Shown here: one piece after another, positions 8,382 through 17,410 of the stretch
How the letters are laid out: each line of letters opens with the position of its first letter
Position numbering within the stretch: position 1 is the stretch's first letter
Assembly (NCBI RefSeq): GCF_014863545.1
Contig: NZ_CP062260.1
Location: 620,001 to 684,000, forward strand
Direction of reading: 5' to 3'
Source of the DNA: Paenibacillus sp. JNUCC32
Lineage (GTDB): Bacteria; Bacillota; Bacilli; Paenibacillales; Paenibacillaceae
Length of the DNA stretch: 64,000 nt
Notes under the pieces: generated by a model
The model's input: the letters and a program-made list of their open reading frames with translations, nothing else
The model's database searches: none
What the model was told of the DNA's origin: nothing
Translations under genes and position numbers: made by a program

Positions 8382-9464
8382 TTGAATAATCAAGAGCTAA
8401 GCCGTAAGGTTCCGCGCAGTCCGGTCGGGCTGATGAGCCGGGTGTACAAATTCATACTCCCGGAAGTGCGGAGCGAATTGGAGAAGTGGCGCCGGGAGGC
8501 TGAGCAAATTCCGGATGAGGAGCTACGAAAGCAGGCACTGGCCAGTATAGATACCAAAAGATTTCACTGCCAGGGCGGTGCGGTGTATGCCGCAGCCAAT
8601 CTGCCGGAAAAGCACATTCTCATTCCATTGATTGTAGCTTACCAGACAATTAGCGATTATCTCGATAATTTATGTGACCGCAGTACTTCGCTGGATCCAG
8701 CGGATTTCAGACAGCTCCATCAGTCGATGCTGGATGCCGTTACACCTGAATTGGAGCCGGCTGATTATTACGCGCTCCGGTCCGAAAGGGAGGACGGAGG
8801 TTATCTTCTCCGTCTTGTGCAGAAATGCCGGGATTGCATCGGGCAATTATCAGGATATGAAGCGGCAAAGCCCTACATAAGGGATTTGGCTGGGCTTTAT
8901 GCCGATTTGCAGGTATACAAGCACATCCATCCGGATAAGAGAGAAGCGGCATTGCTTGAATGGTGGTCCCGGCATGCACACCGGACACCGCATCTGCGGT
9001 GGAACGAGTTTGCGGCTGCAACGGGATCAACCTTGGGTGTGTTCATGCTGTTCTTGGCTGCAACCGATCCGTTTCTGGATGACGAGGATGCATCGTCCAT
9101 TCATGCGTCTTATTTTCCGAATGTATGCAGTCTCCACATTATGCTGGATTATCTTATTGATCAAGACGAAGACAGGCTGGGCGGCGATCTGAACTTTTGT
9201 AATTATTACGAAGATGCCGATACGATGCTGAACCGTATAGCTTCCATTGTTGAGTGGGCCCGGAAGGATGTCAGAACGATTCCCTCGACCCCTTTTCATC
9301 GTATGATCATTGAGGGGTTACTGGCGTTATATTTATCCGATCCAAAAGTCAGCGAGCAGCAACTGGTTCGCACCGTATCCAAACGTTTGATGAAGAAGAG
9401 CCCGATGACCCGGATTTTTTTCTACGTCAACAGCCGATGGATTCGTAAGCATAAGCATGAGTGA
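8382..9464 (+). CDS. ytpB: tetraprenyl-beta-curcumene synthase family (DUF2600)
   Basis: 360 residues, close to the 367 of B. subtilis YtpB, a large terpene cyclase that turns tetraprenyl diphosphate into tetraprenyl-beta-curcumene on the way to sesquarterpenes. Aspartate-rich motifs expected for diphosphate and magnesium binding are visible as SDYLDNLCD (near 100) and LIDQDEDR (near 265). The start is TTG at 8382 with GGAGG at 8368-8372, nine bases upstream; the ATG at 8364 has no site. It ends 21 bases before pfkA, so read-through into pfkA is possible. Confidence 0.88.
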   Translation: MNNQELSRKVPRSPVGLMSRVYKFILPEVRSELEKWRREAEQIPDEELRKQALASIDTKRFHCQGGAVYAAANLPEKHILIPLIVAYQTISDYLDNLCDRSTSLDPADFRQLHQSMLDAVTPELEPADYYALRSEREDGGYLLRLVQKCRDCIGQLSGYEAAKPYIRDLAGLYADLQVYKHIHPDKREAALLEWWSRHAHRTPHLRWNEFAAATGSTLGVFMLFLAATDPFLDDEDASSIHASYFPNVCSLHIMLDYLIDQDEDRLGGDLNFCNYYEDADTMLNRIASIVEWARKDVRTIPSTPFHRMIIEGLLALYLSDPKVSEQQLVRTVSKRLMKKSPMTRIFFYVNSRWIRKHKHE

Positions 9465-9485
9465 CATTGAAGGAGGAAAAGAGAC

Positions 9486-10457
9486 ATGGCAGAGGTTAAA
9501 AAAATTGCAGTTCTTACAAGTGGTGGCGATTCCCAAGGGATGAACGCGGCGCTGCGCGCCGTTGTACGGAGCGGTTTGTATTATGGACTAGAGGTATACG
9601 GGATTCAACGCGGTTACCAAGGTCTTCTCGAAAACGACATTATCAAAATGGACCTTCGCAGCGTAGGGGATATCATCCAGCGCGGAGGCACGATTCTTCG
9701 TTCCGCCCGTTGTGAGGAGTTCAAGACGGCGGAAGGGCAGCAGAAAGGCGCCGACATTCTGAATCAGCACGGCATCGACGGTTTGGTCGTCATCGGCGGA
9801 GACGGCTCGTACCAAGGTGCGAACAAGCTGAGCAAGCTCGGAATCAAAACGATGGGTCTTCCGGGCACGATTGATAATGATATTTCCTTTACCGACTATA
9901 CGATCGGTTTTGATACAGCGGTCAGCGTCGTTGTAGACGCTGTAAACAAATTGCGCGATACGATGTCTTCCCATGCCCGCTCGTCGGTTGTAGAAGTTAT
10001 GGGACGCCACTGCGGCGACATCGCCCTTCACGCGGGCCTGGCTTCCGGGGCGGAGACCATCCTGGTGCCGGAAGTGGAGTACAATCTTGATGAAGTGGCG
10101 ACGCGTCTTCGCGAGAATTTTGCCAAAGGCAAGCGCCACAGCATCATTATCGTAGCGGAAGGCGTCGGACGCGGCGAGGACGTTGTCCACGATCTGAAAG
10201 AGTGCCATGCGTCAATCGATGCCCGCGTAACCGTGCTTGGTCATATCCAGCGCGGCGGAGCTCCGACTCCGTTTGACCGCAATTTGGCAAGCCGTCTCGG
10301 CGATTTTGCGGTTCGCAGCCTGATTGATGGCCAATCCGACAAAGGATGCGGCATCATCAAAGGCGAACTGGTCCTTACGGACATTGACAAGGTCGTTAAC
10401 ACCAAGAAGGAATTTGACCGGGATCTGTACGATCTGGCATTGCGATTGTCCCAATAA
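9486..10457 (+). CDS. pfkA: ATP-dependent 6-phosphofructokinase
   Basis: 323 residues, the standard bacterial Pfk-1 length. Catalyses phosphorylation of fructose 6-phosphate in glycolysis. Visible motifs: GGDSQGMNAALR for ATP binding, GGDGSYQGA, PGTIDNDI holding the catalytic aspartate, EVMGRHCGDIAL and VLGHIQRGGAPTPFDR for substrate and effector binding. The glycine-to-Q-G-M variant in the first loop (GGDSQGMN in place of the usual GGDSPGMN) is a mild difference. Start ATG has AAGGAGG. Unlike B. subtilis, it is not next to pyk or acc genes here. Confidence 0.96.
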   Translation: MAEVKKIAVLTSGGDSQGMNAALRAVVRSGLYYGLEVYGIQRGYQGLLENDIIKMDLRSVGDIIQRGGTILRSARCEEFKTAEGQQKGADILNQHGIDGLVVIGGDGSYQGANKLSKLGIKTMGLPGTIDNDISFTDYTIGFDTAVSVVVDAVNKLRDTMSSHARSSVVEVMGRHCGDIALHAGLASGAETILVPEVEYNLDEVATRLRENFAKGKRHSIIIVAEGVGRGEDVVHDLKECHASIDARVTVLGHIQRGGAPTPFDRNLASRLGDFAVRSLIDGQSDKGCGIIKGELVLTDIDKVVNTKKEFDRDLYDLALRLSQ

Positions 10458-10478
10458 GTCCGTTTTGGCGATAACGAT

Positions 10479-10529
10479 AAAAGACCGTCTCCATGGCAGA
10501 ATCCATTCTGCTTGGAGACGGTCTTTTTT
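10479..10529. terminator. bidirectional intrinsic terminator after pfkA
   Basis: AAAGACCGTCTCCA pairs with TGGAGACGGTCTTT, followed by a T run; the A run on the left gives a T tract on the - strand for the convergent MATE gene. Confidence 0.9.
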
Positions 10530-10592
10530 AGTATAAATGTTAGACCATCCTGATGTCGCGATAACAACTTCCGCGAAATGCGGTCCGTTGTC

Positions 10593-11969
10593 TTATGATG
10601 CGGATAAGGACGTTGCCTTTGCCTGGCCAGCGAACTTGCGCTGGACTTTGACCAGGCGCATAAGCATCAGGGCCGCGCCTACCCCAAGACCCGTGATCAA
10701 CCCGATCCAGTAGCCGAAGGCTTGCCAATCGGTATAGTTGGCAAGCACGTATCCCACAGGCAGGCCAATGACCCAGAACGATAGAAATGCGAGCATAAAA
10801 GCGACGTTAACGTCTTTGTAGCCTCGCAGCGCTCCTTGGGTCGGCGTGGCGATCGCGTCCGAGATCTGGAAGAAAATCGCGAACAGCAGGAAATGCTGGA
10901 TCAACGCCACGACCTCAGGCTCGTTGGAATATAAACCGGCAACCTGGCGGCCGGCCATAAACAGGACGACAGCTGTGATCAGCGACAGGATGACGGCCGT
11001 GCCGATGCCGAGCTTGGCGTACTTCCAGGCATCCTTCATCCGGCCCGAGCCGGCTTCAAAGCCTACAAGAATGGTTAAGCTCATGCATATGCTTAACGGC
11101 AGCATGTACAGTGTCGTAGCGAAATTCAAGGCGGCCTGATGCGCGGCAATGGTAGCCGTGTCAAAGCTGCTCATGAGCAAAGTCACCGCGGCGAAGACCG
11201 CGGTCTCGAGAAAAATCGAGAACCCGATCGGCAAGCCGATTTTTAACAAGCCCTTCCAAGCGCTCAGGGATACTCCCCGAAGCTGCCTGAAGATACCGAA
11301 TGGAGAGAATGGGTGATTTCTATGGATGATGACGATGGCGATCGCCAGAACCGTCCAATAGGTAATGGCGGACGCCAGGCCGGCACCTACGCCTCCCAAT
11401 CGCGGAAAGCCCCAATAACCATAGATCAACAGGGCATTCAAGCCTACGTTCACCGGGAGGGTGATCAGCGTGATGACCATCGAAATTTTCGTTTGCCCGA
11501 GCGCATCGATGAAGCTGCGAAGCACGGTGTAGGCAAACAACGGAATGATGCCGATCGAGATGGCGGCAAGAAAATGGGAAGCAATCCGCCGAACCTCAGG
11601 CTCCAGGTTCATGGCACCAAGAATGCTCGGTACGACGGCATACCCGATCGCAAGGACGACGATGGCCAGTAAGACGGACAGCCAGAGCGCCTGGTTGACC
11701 TGATAGGCGACTTTTTGTTCCTGTCGTCCGCCGACGAGCTGCGAAACGATGGGGGTGATCCCCATGAGAATTCCGCTGAGTCCGGTTTGGACCGGAATCC
11801 AAATGCTTGTAGCGATGGCTACGCCTGCCAAGTCGACCGAGCTGAATTTTCCCGACATATTGGTGTCAAAAAAAGTAATGGCCGATAAAGCAAGCTGCGT
11901 TACGAGAATGGGGATGAGAATGATCGCGAATTGTTTCAGCTTTCCCCGTGTTGTAGTGGTCGGTTGCAT
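10593..11969 (-). CDS. MATE family multidrug/organic cation exporter
   Basis: 458 residues with 12 hydrophobic segments in two homologous halves, the NorM-like MATE fold. Motifs such as DTNMSGKFSSVDLAGVAIA in helix 1-2 and the repeat equivalents in the second half support the family. Uses a Na+ or H+ gradient to expel drugs or metabolites; the natural substrate cannot be inferred. ATG at 11969 has a GAAAGGC site. A 200-base leader with several inverted repeats precedes it on the - strand. Confidence 0.9.
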   Translation of the reverse strand: MQPTTTTRGKLKQFAIILIPILVTQLALSAITFFDTNMSGKFSSVDLAGVAIATSIWIPVQTGLSGILMGITPIVSQLVGGRQEQKVAYQVNQALWLSVLLAIVVLAIGYAVVPSILGAMNLEPEVRRIASHFLAAISIGIIPLFAYTVLRSFIDALGQTKISMVITLITLPVNVGLNALLIYGYWGFPRLGGVGAGLASAITYWTVLAIAIVIIHRNHPFSPFGIFRQLRGVSLSAWKGLLKIGLPIGFSIFLETAVFAAVTLLMSSFDTATIAAHQAALNFATTLYMLPLSICMSLTILVGFEAGSGRMKDAWKYAKLGIGTAVILSLITAVVLFMAGRQVAGLYSNEPEVVALIQHFLLFAIFFQISDAIATPTQGALRGYKDVNVAFMLAFLSFWVIGLPVGYVLANYTDWQAFGYWIGLITGLGVGAALMLMRLVKVQRKFAGQAKATSLSAS

Positions 11970-12007
11970 TGTGATTTGCCTTTCTTTCGTTGAAGTTTTA
12001 TGACGCT

Positions 12008-12137
12008 GTCCCTATATTGTAGGACCCTGCCCTGAGCGGTACAATAACGGGCTTATTGAGCGGCAAGCCGTAACTCAACCAGCGTTTGAATCGGGGTGCG
12101 TCAGCTTGCTTGTTCAGGGCCGGAAGTCCGGCCCTAA
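12008..12137 (-). promoter_or_regulatory. structured leader upstream of the MATE gene
   Basis: Within the 270-base gap before the MATE gene there are three inverted repeats: GTCCCTATATTGTAGGAC (12008-12025), TTGAG-CGGC-AA-GCCG-TA-ACTCAA nested hairpin (12056-12078), and AGGGCCGGAAGTCCGGCCCT (12114-12133). I see no match to the guanidine-I (ykkC) consensus that often precedes exporters. Could be an unassigned regulatory RNA or simply a leader; promoter not resolved. Confidence 0.35.
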
Positions 12138-12241
12138 TCTTCATCATAGCATTGGCTGTCAAGAGAGGGGTTCACCATCGTTCAAACGGAAGAAAGGGCC
12201 AGCCATAAAAGATGGCCGACCCTTTCCAAACGAATGAGTGA

Positions 12242-13453
12242 TTATTTATGAGTGACGCCTTCCGTATAACGGTTGGAAGCATTCCAGAGTAAGTATTCAT
12301 CGACGTTCGTGTCTTTGAGGGCGCGAATCTGCTCCTCGATTTCCTTTTTGCCGTATTTGGCATAGTTTCCGCTTCCGAGCCAGCTGGCGGTAAAGTCCTG
12401 AATCCAAGGCCGGATGATAGGCTTCTGCTCTCCCAGCTCATCGAGCTTCTTGTGGGTGTCTTCCATGGATCCCTTGATCGTCTGGTAAGGAGCCTTGTCC
12501 GGAACGGGGGAGCCGAACCAGCCCGCCGTGTAATGGCTCGGGTATACCATCGGGCTGATGATATCGACGTTTTTGGAGATTTTCACGAAGTCCTGCCCGA
12601 TGCCTTCTGCCGCAGGCACGGAGGCCGCATAGCCGAAGATGTCAACGGAGACGCGGATGCCGAGCGGCGCGAGTTCTTCCCGGGCGTACTGCACAAAATC
12701 GGATACCACGTCCACGCGCGATTGATCCGTCTTGGTATATTTCAGGGAATCGGCCCGTTTCTCGAAACCTTCCGGAAAACGAACATAATCGAACTGGATT
12801 TCCTTGAATCCGAGTTTGGCGGCTTCTTTGGCGATCTCGATGTTGTAATCCCATACCTCTTTGCTGTACGGGTTGACGAAGCTGTCGCCGCCGCCGTTGG
12901 TCCATACGGTGCCGTCGCTTTTACGGAAGGAAAGCTCCGGGTTTTTCTTGGCGAGTATGGTATCCTTGAACACTACCACCCTGGCGATCGGATAGATATC
13001 GTGTTTCTCCAACCGCTTCATCAGCTGCTTGATGTCTTTGATAAACGGCTGGGATTTGCCGAGCTCCTTCAGTTTAGGATTATCGGTCTTGTACGTTATG
13101 TATCCTTCATCATCCTTGATGTCAATGACCATGGCATTGAGATCGGTGTTGTCCAAAAGATCCACCAGCTGATTCATTCTGGAGCCACCTGCGCTATAAG
13201 CCGTTACATAAATGCCCTTGACTTTAGGCGCGTCGACCTGCGGATCGATTGCCGTCGTATTCGGCTTGATGCCGCTTTGCCCCTGGCCTTTGCCCTCGGT
13301 TTGGCCGTGGCCTTGGCTGTTGTTTTGGTGCATGCCTTGGATCATGGCGGTGTTTAATGAGGCCTGAAGTTTGGCGGTAAGATTGCCTTCCTGCGGACTG
13401 GAACTGCCTAAACCCGCGGATGCCAAGATGAATAAAGCCAAGATGATATTCAT
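12242..13453 (-). CDS. secreted putative glycoside hydrolase (DUF4015/GH-like TIM barrel)
   Basis: 403 residues from the ATG at 13453, which has GGGAGAG eight bases upstream. An N-terminal signal peptide or anchor (hydrophobic residues 2-16) is followed by a Gln/Gly/His-rich linker (about 40-65) and then the barrel: KGIYVTAYSAGG, MVIDIKDDEGY, ARVVVFKD, a KEIQFDYVRFPEG segment with candidate acidic catalytic residues, and PMVYPSHYTAGWFG. This pattern matches the PF13200 putative glycosyl hydrolase family. Substrate is not established; a cell-wall or polysaccharide role is inference. Confidence 0.82.
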   Translation of the reverse strand: MNIILALFILASAGLGSSSPQEGNLTAKLQASLNTAMIQGMHQNNSQGHGQTEGKGQGQSGIKPNTTAIDPQVDAPKVKGIYVTAYSAGGSRMNQLVDLLDNTDLNAMVIDIKDDEGYITYKTDNPKLKELGKSQPFIKDIKQLMKRLEKHDIYPIARVVVFKDTILAKKNPELSFRKSDGTVWTNGGGDSFVNPYSKEVWDYNIEIAKEAAKLGFKEIQFDYVRFPEGFEKRADSLKYTKTDQSRVDVVSDFVQYAREELAPLGIRVSVDIFGYAASVPAAEGIGQDFVKISKNVDIISPMVYPSHYTAGWFGSPVPDKAPYQTIKGSMEDTHKKLDELGEQKPIIRPWIQDFTASWLGSGNYAKYGKKEIEEQIRALKDTNVDEYLLWNASNRYTEGVTHK

Positions 13454-13762
13454 AATTACTCTCTCCCTTGTGTACATTCACATCATGATTATAAAGGAAC
13501 GGTTGCCTTCAAAAAGAACAGGATTGTTACAAACGACAATAAATTGGAAACGGTGGGCGAGCGTACCTAGTTCATTAAACGGGTGAAGGGCGTTTTAAAC
13601 GCTAAAGTTCGACATTAGCGGCAAGTTTACCGTGAACAACGTGTGAACATGGGGAGTAACAAGTCGGATTAGAAACAGAAAAGAAGATAGATAGCGGTTA
13701 CATGCGGCCTTTTGCTGCTTAACGGGTAATGACGTGCCTATAGAATTCACAGTTTCTCATAA
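13454..13762. other. gene-free stretch upstream of the glycosidase-like gene
   Basis: No convincing coding frame. A TATAAT on the - strand (13488-13493) may serve the glycosidase-like gene, although its -35 is poor. A 13-base palindrome GCGTTTTAAACGC (13590-13602) is followed at once by GCTAA...TTAGC. Role unknown. Confidence 0.4.
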
Positions 13763-13820
13763 AAAAATGCCGTTTTTCACCGGTGGATTTTACCTGGACC
13801 GGAGAAGAACGGCATTTGTC
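13763..13820 (-). terminator. terminator downstream of the 64-residue hypothetical gene
   Basis: On the - strand AAATGCCGTT and AACGGCATTT enclose an inner CCGGT/ACCGG stem and are followed by seven T residues. Confidence 0.8.
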
Positions 13821-13847
13821 GTGCAATGATCGCGTGTTGCTTTAAAA

Positions 13848-14042
13848 TTAATGAAGCGGAGTTTGATTCTGATGCTCGCAAATGCTGAACTGAATGATCT
13901 CAAGAGCGTCCTCCTGCTCCAGAATACTCAGCCCGTCCCTAAGAACGATCATGGAATTCAATTCGTTCTGTCTGAAGAACGGTATCATTTCCGGGAACCA
14001 CTTCATGACGATTTGTGACAATTTTACCGTTTCCATTTCCAT
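13848..14042 (-). CDS. hypothetical protein, 64 residues
   Basis: Small soluble protein with a central LNSMIVLRDGLSILEQEDALEIIQF segment split by short turns; no family recognised. ATG at 14042 has GAAAGG nine bases upstream, while the GTG three codons earlier overlaps that site. It has its own terminator on the - strand. Coding status is supported by the start context and terminator only. Confidence 0.55.
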   Translation of the reverse strand: MEMETVKLSQIVMKWFPEMIPFFRQNELNSMIVLRDGLSILEQEDALEIIQFSICEHQNQTPLH

Positions 14043-14215
14043 AAAAATCACCCTTTCCTTCCGAATTGGTTAGGCAGGACGTTCTTTTGTAAAACGGAAA
14101 AACAATTAAAATTGGGCCTGAGCGTTCGCCCGGGAATCAGATCTCATGAATATTGTAGGAACCGCGCACTAATATTATACCACAAATTTACCGCTCCCTC
14201 ACACCTGGTAAATAT

Positions 14216-15037
14216 TTAGTTCTTGCGGAATTGCCCCATGACGGCCGTCGTTTCCACGATATTGACGAAAGCCTCGGGGTCGGTTTCCGTAATGATTTGC
14301 TTCAGCTCAGCCAGCTCATATCGCGTCGTGACGGTCATGAGCATATCCTTCTCTTTATGGCTGAAAGCTCCCTGGGTTTTGATCTTGGTTATGCCGCGGG
14401 GGCGCTTGAGCAGCTTCTCCAGCAAGGCCTCCGTCCGGTTCGTCACGATAAAGACGGTCACCTTGATGTGGCTGATGTGAAGCATATCCACCATTTTACC
14501 GGCAACATAGATGGAGGCCATGGAAGCGAGGGCCAGGTTCCAGTCCTGCTCCAGATAAGCTACAGCCATGATGACGATGGCGTTCAGCGTCACCAGCACG
14601 CTGCCGACGGGGAAGTCCCGATATTTCGTGACCAGGGAGCCGATGATATCGAAGCCCCCGGTCGAACCGCCGACCCGAAAGGAGAGGCCGGTGCCGAACC
14701 CGACAAGCACGCCGCCGAAAACCGAGGACAGCAGCATGTCGGTTGCGACCGAGTTCACCGGGATCAGCTCCAGAAACAAGGTTGTGACGATAACCGAGAG
14801 GATGCTGAGACCGACGAACCTTTTGCCCAGCTTGAACCAGCCGGTGATCAGGATCGGAATGTTGAGGACAAAATACATGATGCTGATATTAAGCGGCGTG
14901 AAATAACCGATCACGAGGGCCACGCCCGATACGCCGCCGCTGAGCAGATGATGGGGAATCAGAAACAGATTGAATCCGGCGGCGATAACGATGCCCCCGA
15001 ATACGATTGAGAAATAGGTCCATAGACGCTTCAGCAT
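14216..15037 (-). CDS. YitT family membrane protein (DUF161 + DUF2179)
   Basis: 273 residues from the ATG at 15037, preceded by GGAGGTGA. Five to six hydrophobic segments make the YitT membrane part, with the family signatures LSGGVSGVALV and GGSTGGFDIIG. The C-terminal DUF2179 domain (about 190-273) is cytosolic and contains IKTQGAFSHKEKDMLMTVTTRYE. Function is unknown in general, although the cytosolic domain resembles a regulatory fold. B. subtilis has several paralogues, so no specific name is given. Confidence 0.9.
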   Translation of the reverse strand: MLKRLWTYFSIVFGGIVIAAGFNLFLIPHHLLSGGVSGVALVIGYFTPLNISIMYFVLNIPILITGWFKLGKRFVGLSILSVIVTTLFLELIPVNSVATDMLLSSVFGGVLVGFGTGLSFRVGGSTGGFDIIGSLVTKYRDFPVGSVLVTLNAIVIMAVAYLEQDWNLALASMASIYVAGKMVDMLHISHIKVTVFIVTNRTEALLEKLLKRPRGITKIKTQGAFSHKEKDMLMTVTTRYELAELKQIITETDPEAFVNIVETTAVMGQFRKN

Positions 15038-15098
15038 AGGAATCACCTCCCGGTTATTATGACTTCTTTAAGCTTGCTGGTATTCCAGAATTGTTTTG

Positions 15099-15323
15099 TG
15101 ATATAATGTATTGGATATTCTTGAGTAGTCCGTTACATTGATAACTTTGCAAGCTTATCAGGATGATTATACATTAACCAGTTTTTATACTGGTGATAAG
15201 AGAAATATACCGGTTCACCTCATGCAGAAAATCCTGCTGGCCGGGAAAGCCTATAAACGTTACCACTACTTAAGAATACAGAGAAGAAAGTGGATGTCCA
15301 CAGATAGAAGGAGTATGAACCTA
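15099..15323 (+). promoter_or_regulatory. extended -10 promoter and long leader of the RNA helicase gene
   Basis: TGATATAAT at 15099-15107 is an extended -10 element; no good -35 is seen. The implied leader is about 210 bases and holds the hairpin ACCAGT-TTTTAT-ACTGGT near 15178-15195 and further pairing potential. A long structured leader is common for cold-inducible helicase mRNAs; regulation here is inferred. Confidence 0.5.
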
Positions 15324-16925
15324 TTGAAAAATTTTGCAGATTTTGGCTTGGAGCCGCGCGTGCTGCAAGCAATCACTGAGCTTGGCTTCGAGGAAGCCAC
15401 ACCGATTCAATCCCAATCGATTCCGATTGCACTCACCGGAAAAGACATGATTGGACAAGCACAGACTGGTACAGGTAAGACAGCAGCATTCGGCCTACCT
15501 CTTATCCACAAAATCGCCAAAGAAGAAGAGCGTATCGTCGCTCTCGTAATGACCCCAACCCGCGAACTTGCCATTCAGGTTGCAGAAGAAATCGGCAAGC
15601 TGTCCCGTTTCAAAGGAATCCGTTCCTTGGCCATTTACGGCGGACAGGATATCGGGCGTCAAATCCGCGCTTTGAAAAGAAAGCCTCAGATTATTATCGG
15701 TACACCGGGTCGATTACTTGACCACATCAACAGAAAAACCATCCGTCTTGATGACGTACAAACCGTTGTGCTGGACGAAGCGGATGAAATGCTGGACATG
15801 GGCTTCATGGACGACATCCAGTCGATCCTCAAGCTGGTTCCAGAAGAACGTCAAACCTTGCTGTTCTCCGCAACTATGCCGCCTAACATTCAGAAGCTGG
15901 CATCCCAGTTCCTGAACGAACCTGAGCATGTATCTGTTATTCCTAAGCACGTTAGTGCTCCACTGATCGACCAAGCATATATCGAAGTTCCTGAACGTCA
16001 AAAATTCGAAGCCTTGAGCCGCCTTCTGGATATGGAGTCGCCTGAGCTTGCGATTGTCTTCGGACGTACCAAGCGCCGTGTCGACGAATTGGCAGAAGCC
16101 CTGCAAAAACGCGGATATTCGGCAGATGGCCTCCATGGCGACCTGTCCCAGCACCAACGTGATACCGTCATGCGTAAATTCCGCGACGGCAGCATCGATG
16201 TGCTCGTGGCGACAGACGTGGCCGCGCGCGGTCTCGACGTATCCGGCGTTACCCATGTCGTAAACTTTGACTTGCCGCAAGATCCGGAAAGCTATGTACA
16301 CCGTATTGGACGTACGGGCCGTGCGGGCAAGGAAGGTACAGCCTGGTCCTTCGTCACGCCGCGTGAAATGGATCATCTGTATTTCATCGAGCGTGTGACG
16401 CGCCACCGTATTCCGCGCAAGCCGCTGCCAACGATTGCCGAAGCGATCGAAGGTAAGCAGCGCATCATCGCTGAGCGCGTGCTTGAAATCATTGAGCAAG
16501 GGGAATTGACCGAGTACAAAGGTCTTGCCATTCAATTGCTGGAGCAGTACGATTCCGTACAATTGCTTGCAGCTGCAATGAAAATCCTGACAGGCGACAA
16601 GAAGGAAGCATCCGATATTCACCTTACCCCTGAGGATCCGATCCGCGCCAAACGCCGGAAGCCGGATATCCGTAATGGCCGCAAACCTAGCGGTGGTTAT
16701 GGCGGACGCGGCAACAGCGGCGGATATCGCCGTGACGGCGGAAGCGGCGGCGGTGGTAACCGTGGCGGCTACTCCAAAGGCGGATACAGCCGAGACGGCG
16801 GTGGTGGTTATAACCGTGACCGCGATGGCGGTGGTTACAACCGTGACCGCAACAACAGCGGTGACCGCAAACCGCGTTCCTACAGCGGCGGCGAGCGTCG
16901 TCCTAACCGGAGCGGGGACGAATAA
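15324..16925 (+). CDS. cshA: DEAD-box ATP-dependent RNA helicase CshA
   Basis: 533 residues. All helicase motifs are present: Q motif ([13 protein letters not shown]), I AQTGTGKT, Ia PTRELA, II DEADE, III SAT, and [12 protein letters not shown]. The C-terminal tail (about 435-533) is rich in Gly, Arg, Tyr and Asp with GGYNRDR-type repeats, an RNA-binding tail. CshA works in ribosome assembly and in the RNA degradosome. Start is the TTG at 15324, ten bases after AAGGAG; the ATG at 15315 is too close to that site, and the frame upstream to 15138 is leader. Followed by a terminator. Confidence 0.93.
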   Translation: MKNFADFGLEPRVLQAITELGFEEATPIQSQSIPIALTGKDMIGQAQTGTGKTAAFGLPLIHKIAKEEERIVALVMTPTRELAIQVAEEIGKLSRFKGIRSLAIYGGQDIGRQIRALKRKPQIIIGTPGRLLDHINRKTIRLDDVQTVVLDEADEMLDMGFMDDIQSILKLVPEERQTLLFSATMPPNIQKLASQFLNEPEHVSVIPKHVSAPLIDQAYIEVPERQKFEALSRLLDMESPELAIVFGRTKRRVDELAEALQKRGYSADGLHGDLSQHQRDTVMRKFRDGSIDVLVATDVAARGLDVSGVTHVVNFDLPQDPESYVHRIGRTGRAGKEGTAWSFVTPREMDHLYFIERVTRHRIPRKPLPTIAEAIEGKQRIIAERVLEIIEQGELTEYKGLAIQLLEQYDSVQLLAAAMKILTGDKKEASDIHLTPEDPIRAKRRKPDIRNGRKPSGGYGGRGNSGGYRRDGGSGGGGNRGGYSKGGYSRDGGGGYNRDRDGGGYNRDRNNSGDRKPRSYSGGERRPNRSGDE

Positions 16926-16970
16926 TAACGGCTAACTTCCTTTACCGGGAGTAATCTGCCAAAAACACCA

Positions 16971-17022
16971 AAAGACGAAGCAGCAGCCCACGCCAAGTGG
17001 AGCCGCGCTTCGTCTTTTTGTC
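16971..17022 (+). terminator. terminator after cshA
   Basis: AAAGACGAAGC pairs with GCTTCGTCTTT, followed by TTT, with a 25-base loop. Confidence 0.85.
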
Positions 17023-17120
17023 CATGGTTAAAGAAGATGCACCCTGAGTGCATCCCCTTTAACCGCGCAGTTTAAACCCATGATCAGCCCATCTGTTTCA
17101 CGATAATGACTAAGGAGACA

Positions 17121-17222
17121 TTAGATATAGAATGTGCTGAGAATAATTACAAGCAGGATGAACAGAACCAGGACAATACCAACGTTATTTCCGTAGCCGT
17201 AACCTCCGCCTTCACAAGACAT
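17121..17222 (-). CDS. YjcZ family sporulation-associated miniprotein
   Basis: 33 residues: a Gly/Tyr-rich head MSCEGGGYGYGNN followed by one hydrophobic helix (VGIVLVLFILLVIIL) and STFYI. This is the hallmark of YjcZ/YhdX-type miniproteins found in spore formers. The ATG at 17222 has GAGGAGG eight bases upstream. Role in spores is known only by association. It is divergent from the YesL-like gene and shares its upstream region with it. Confidence 0.85.
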   Translation of the reverse strand: MSCEGGGYGYGNNVGIVLVLFILLVIILSTFYI

Positions 17223-17346
17223 ACATAATCCCTCCTCTTTAAATTTGGAAATTCAAGCTTGTTGAATGGATTACGTGATATCGTATGGAGAAACAGGGCC
17301 ACTGGATTGGATATACACCCAGGTTCGTATAAATTAGGCTCTGGCA

Positions 17347-17386
17347 ATGCATGTACAAAATAAGGTATATTAATAGATACATGCAT
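17347..17386. promoter_or_regulatory. inverted repeat, possible operator
   Basis: ATGCATGTA (17347-17355) and TACATGCAT (17378-17386) form a perfect 9-bp inverted repeat with half-site centres 31 bp apart, about three helical turns. It lies just upstream of the YesL-like gene start and behind the divergent YjcZ gene. Confidence 0.4.
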
Positions 17387-17410
17387 GATTTGAGTGAGGA
17401 GGAAACGGAT

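Noticed and set aside
12004..12140. ykkC/guanidine-I riboswitch upstream of the MATE gene
   Set aside because: The conserved core elements of that riboswitch are not visible on the - strand.
16675..16920. Tandem DNA repeats at the cshA 3' end
   Set aside because: They encode the expected Gly/Arg/Tyr-rich RNA-binding tail and are explained by protein sequence.
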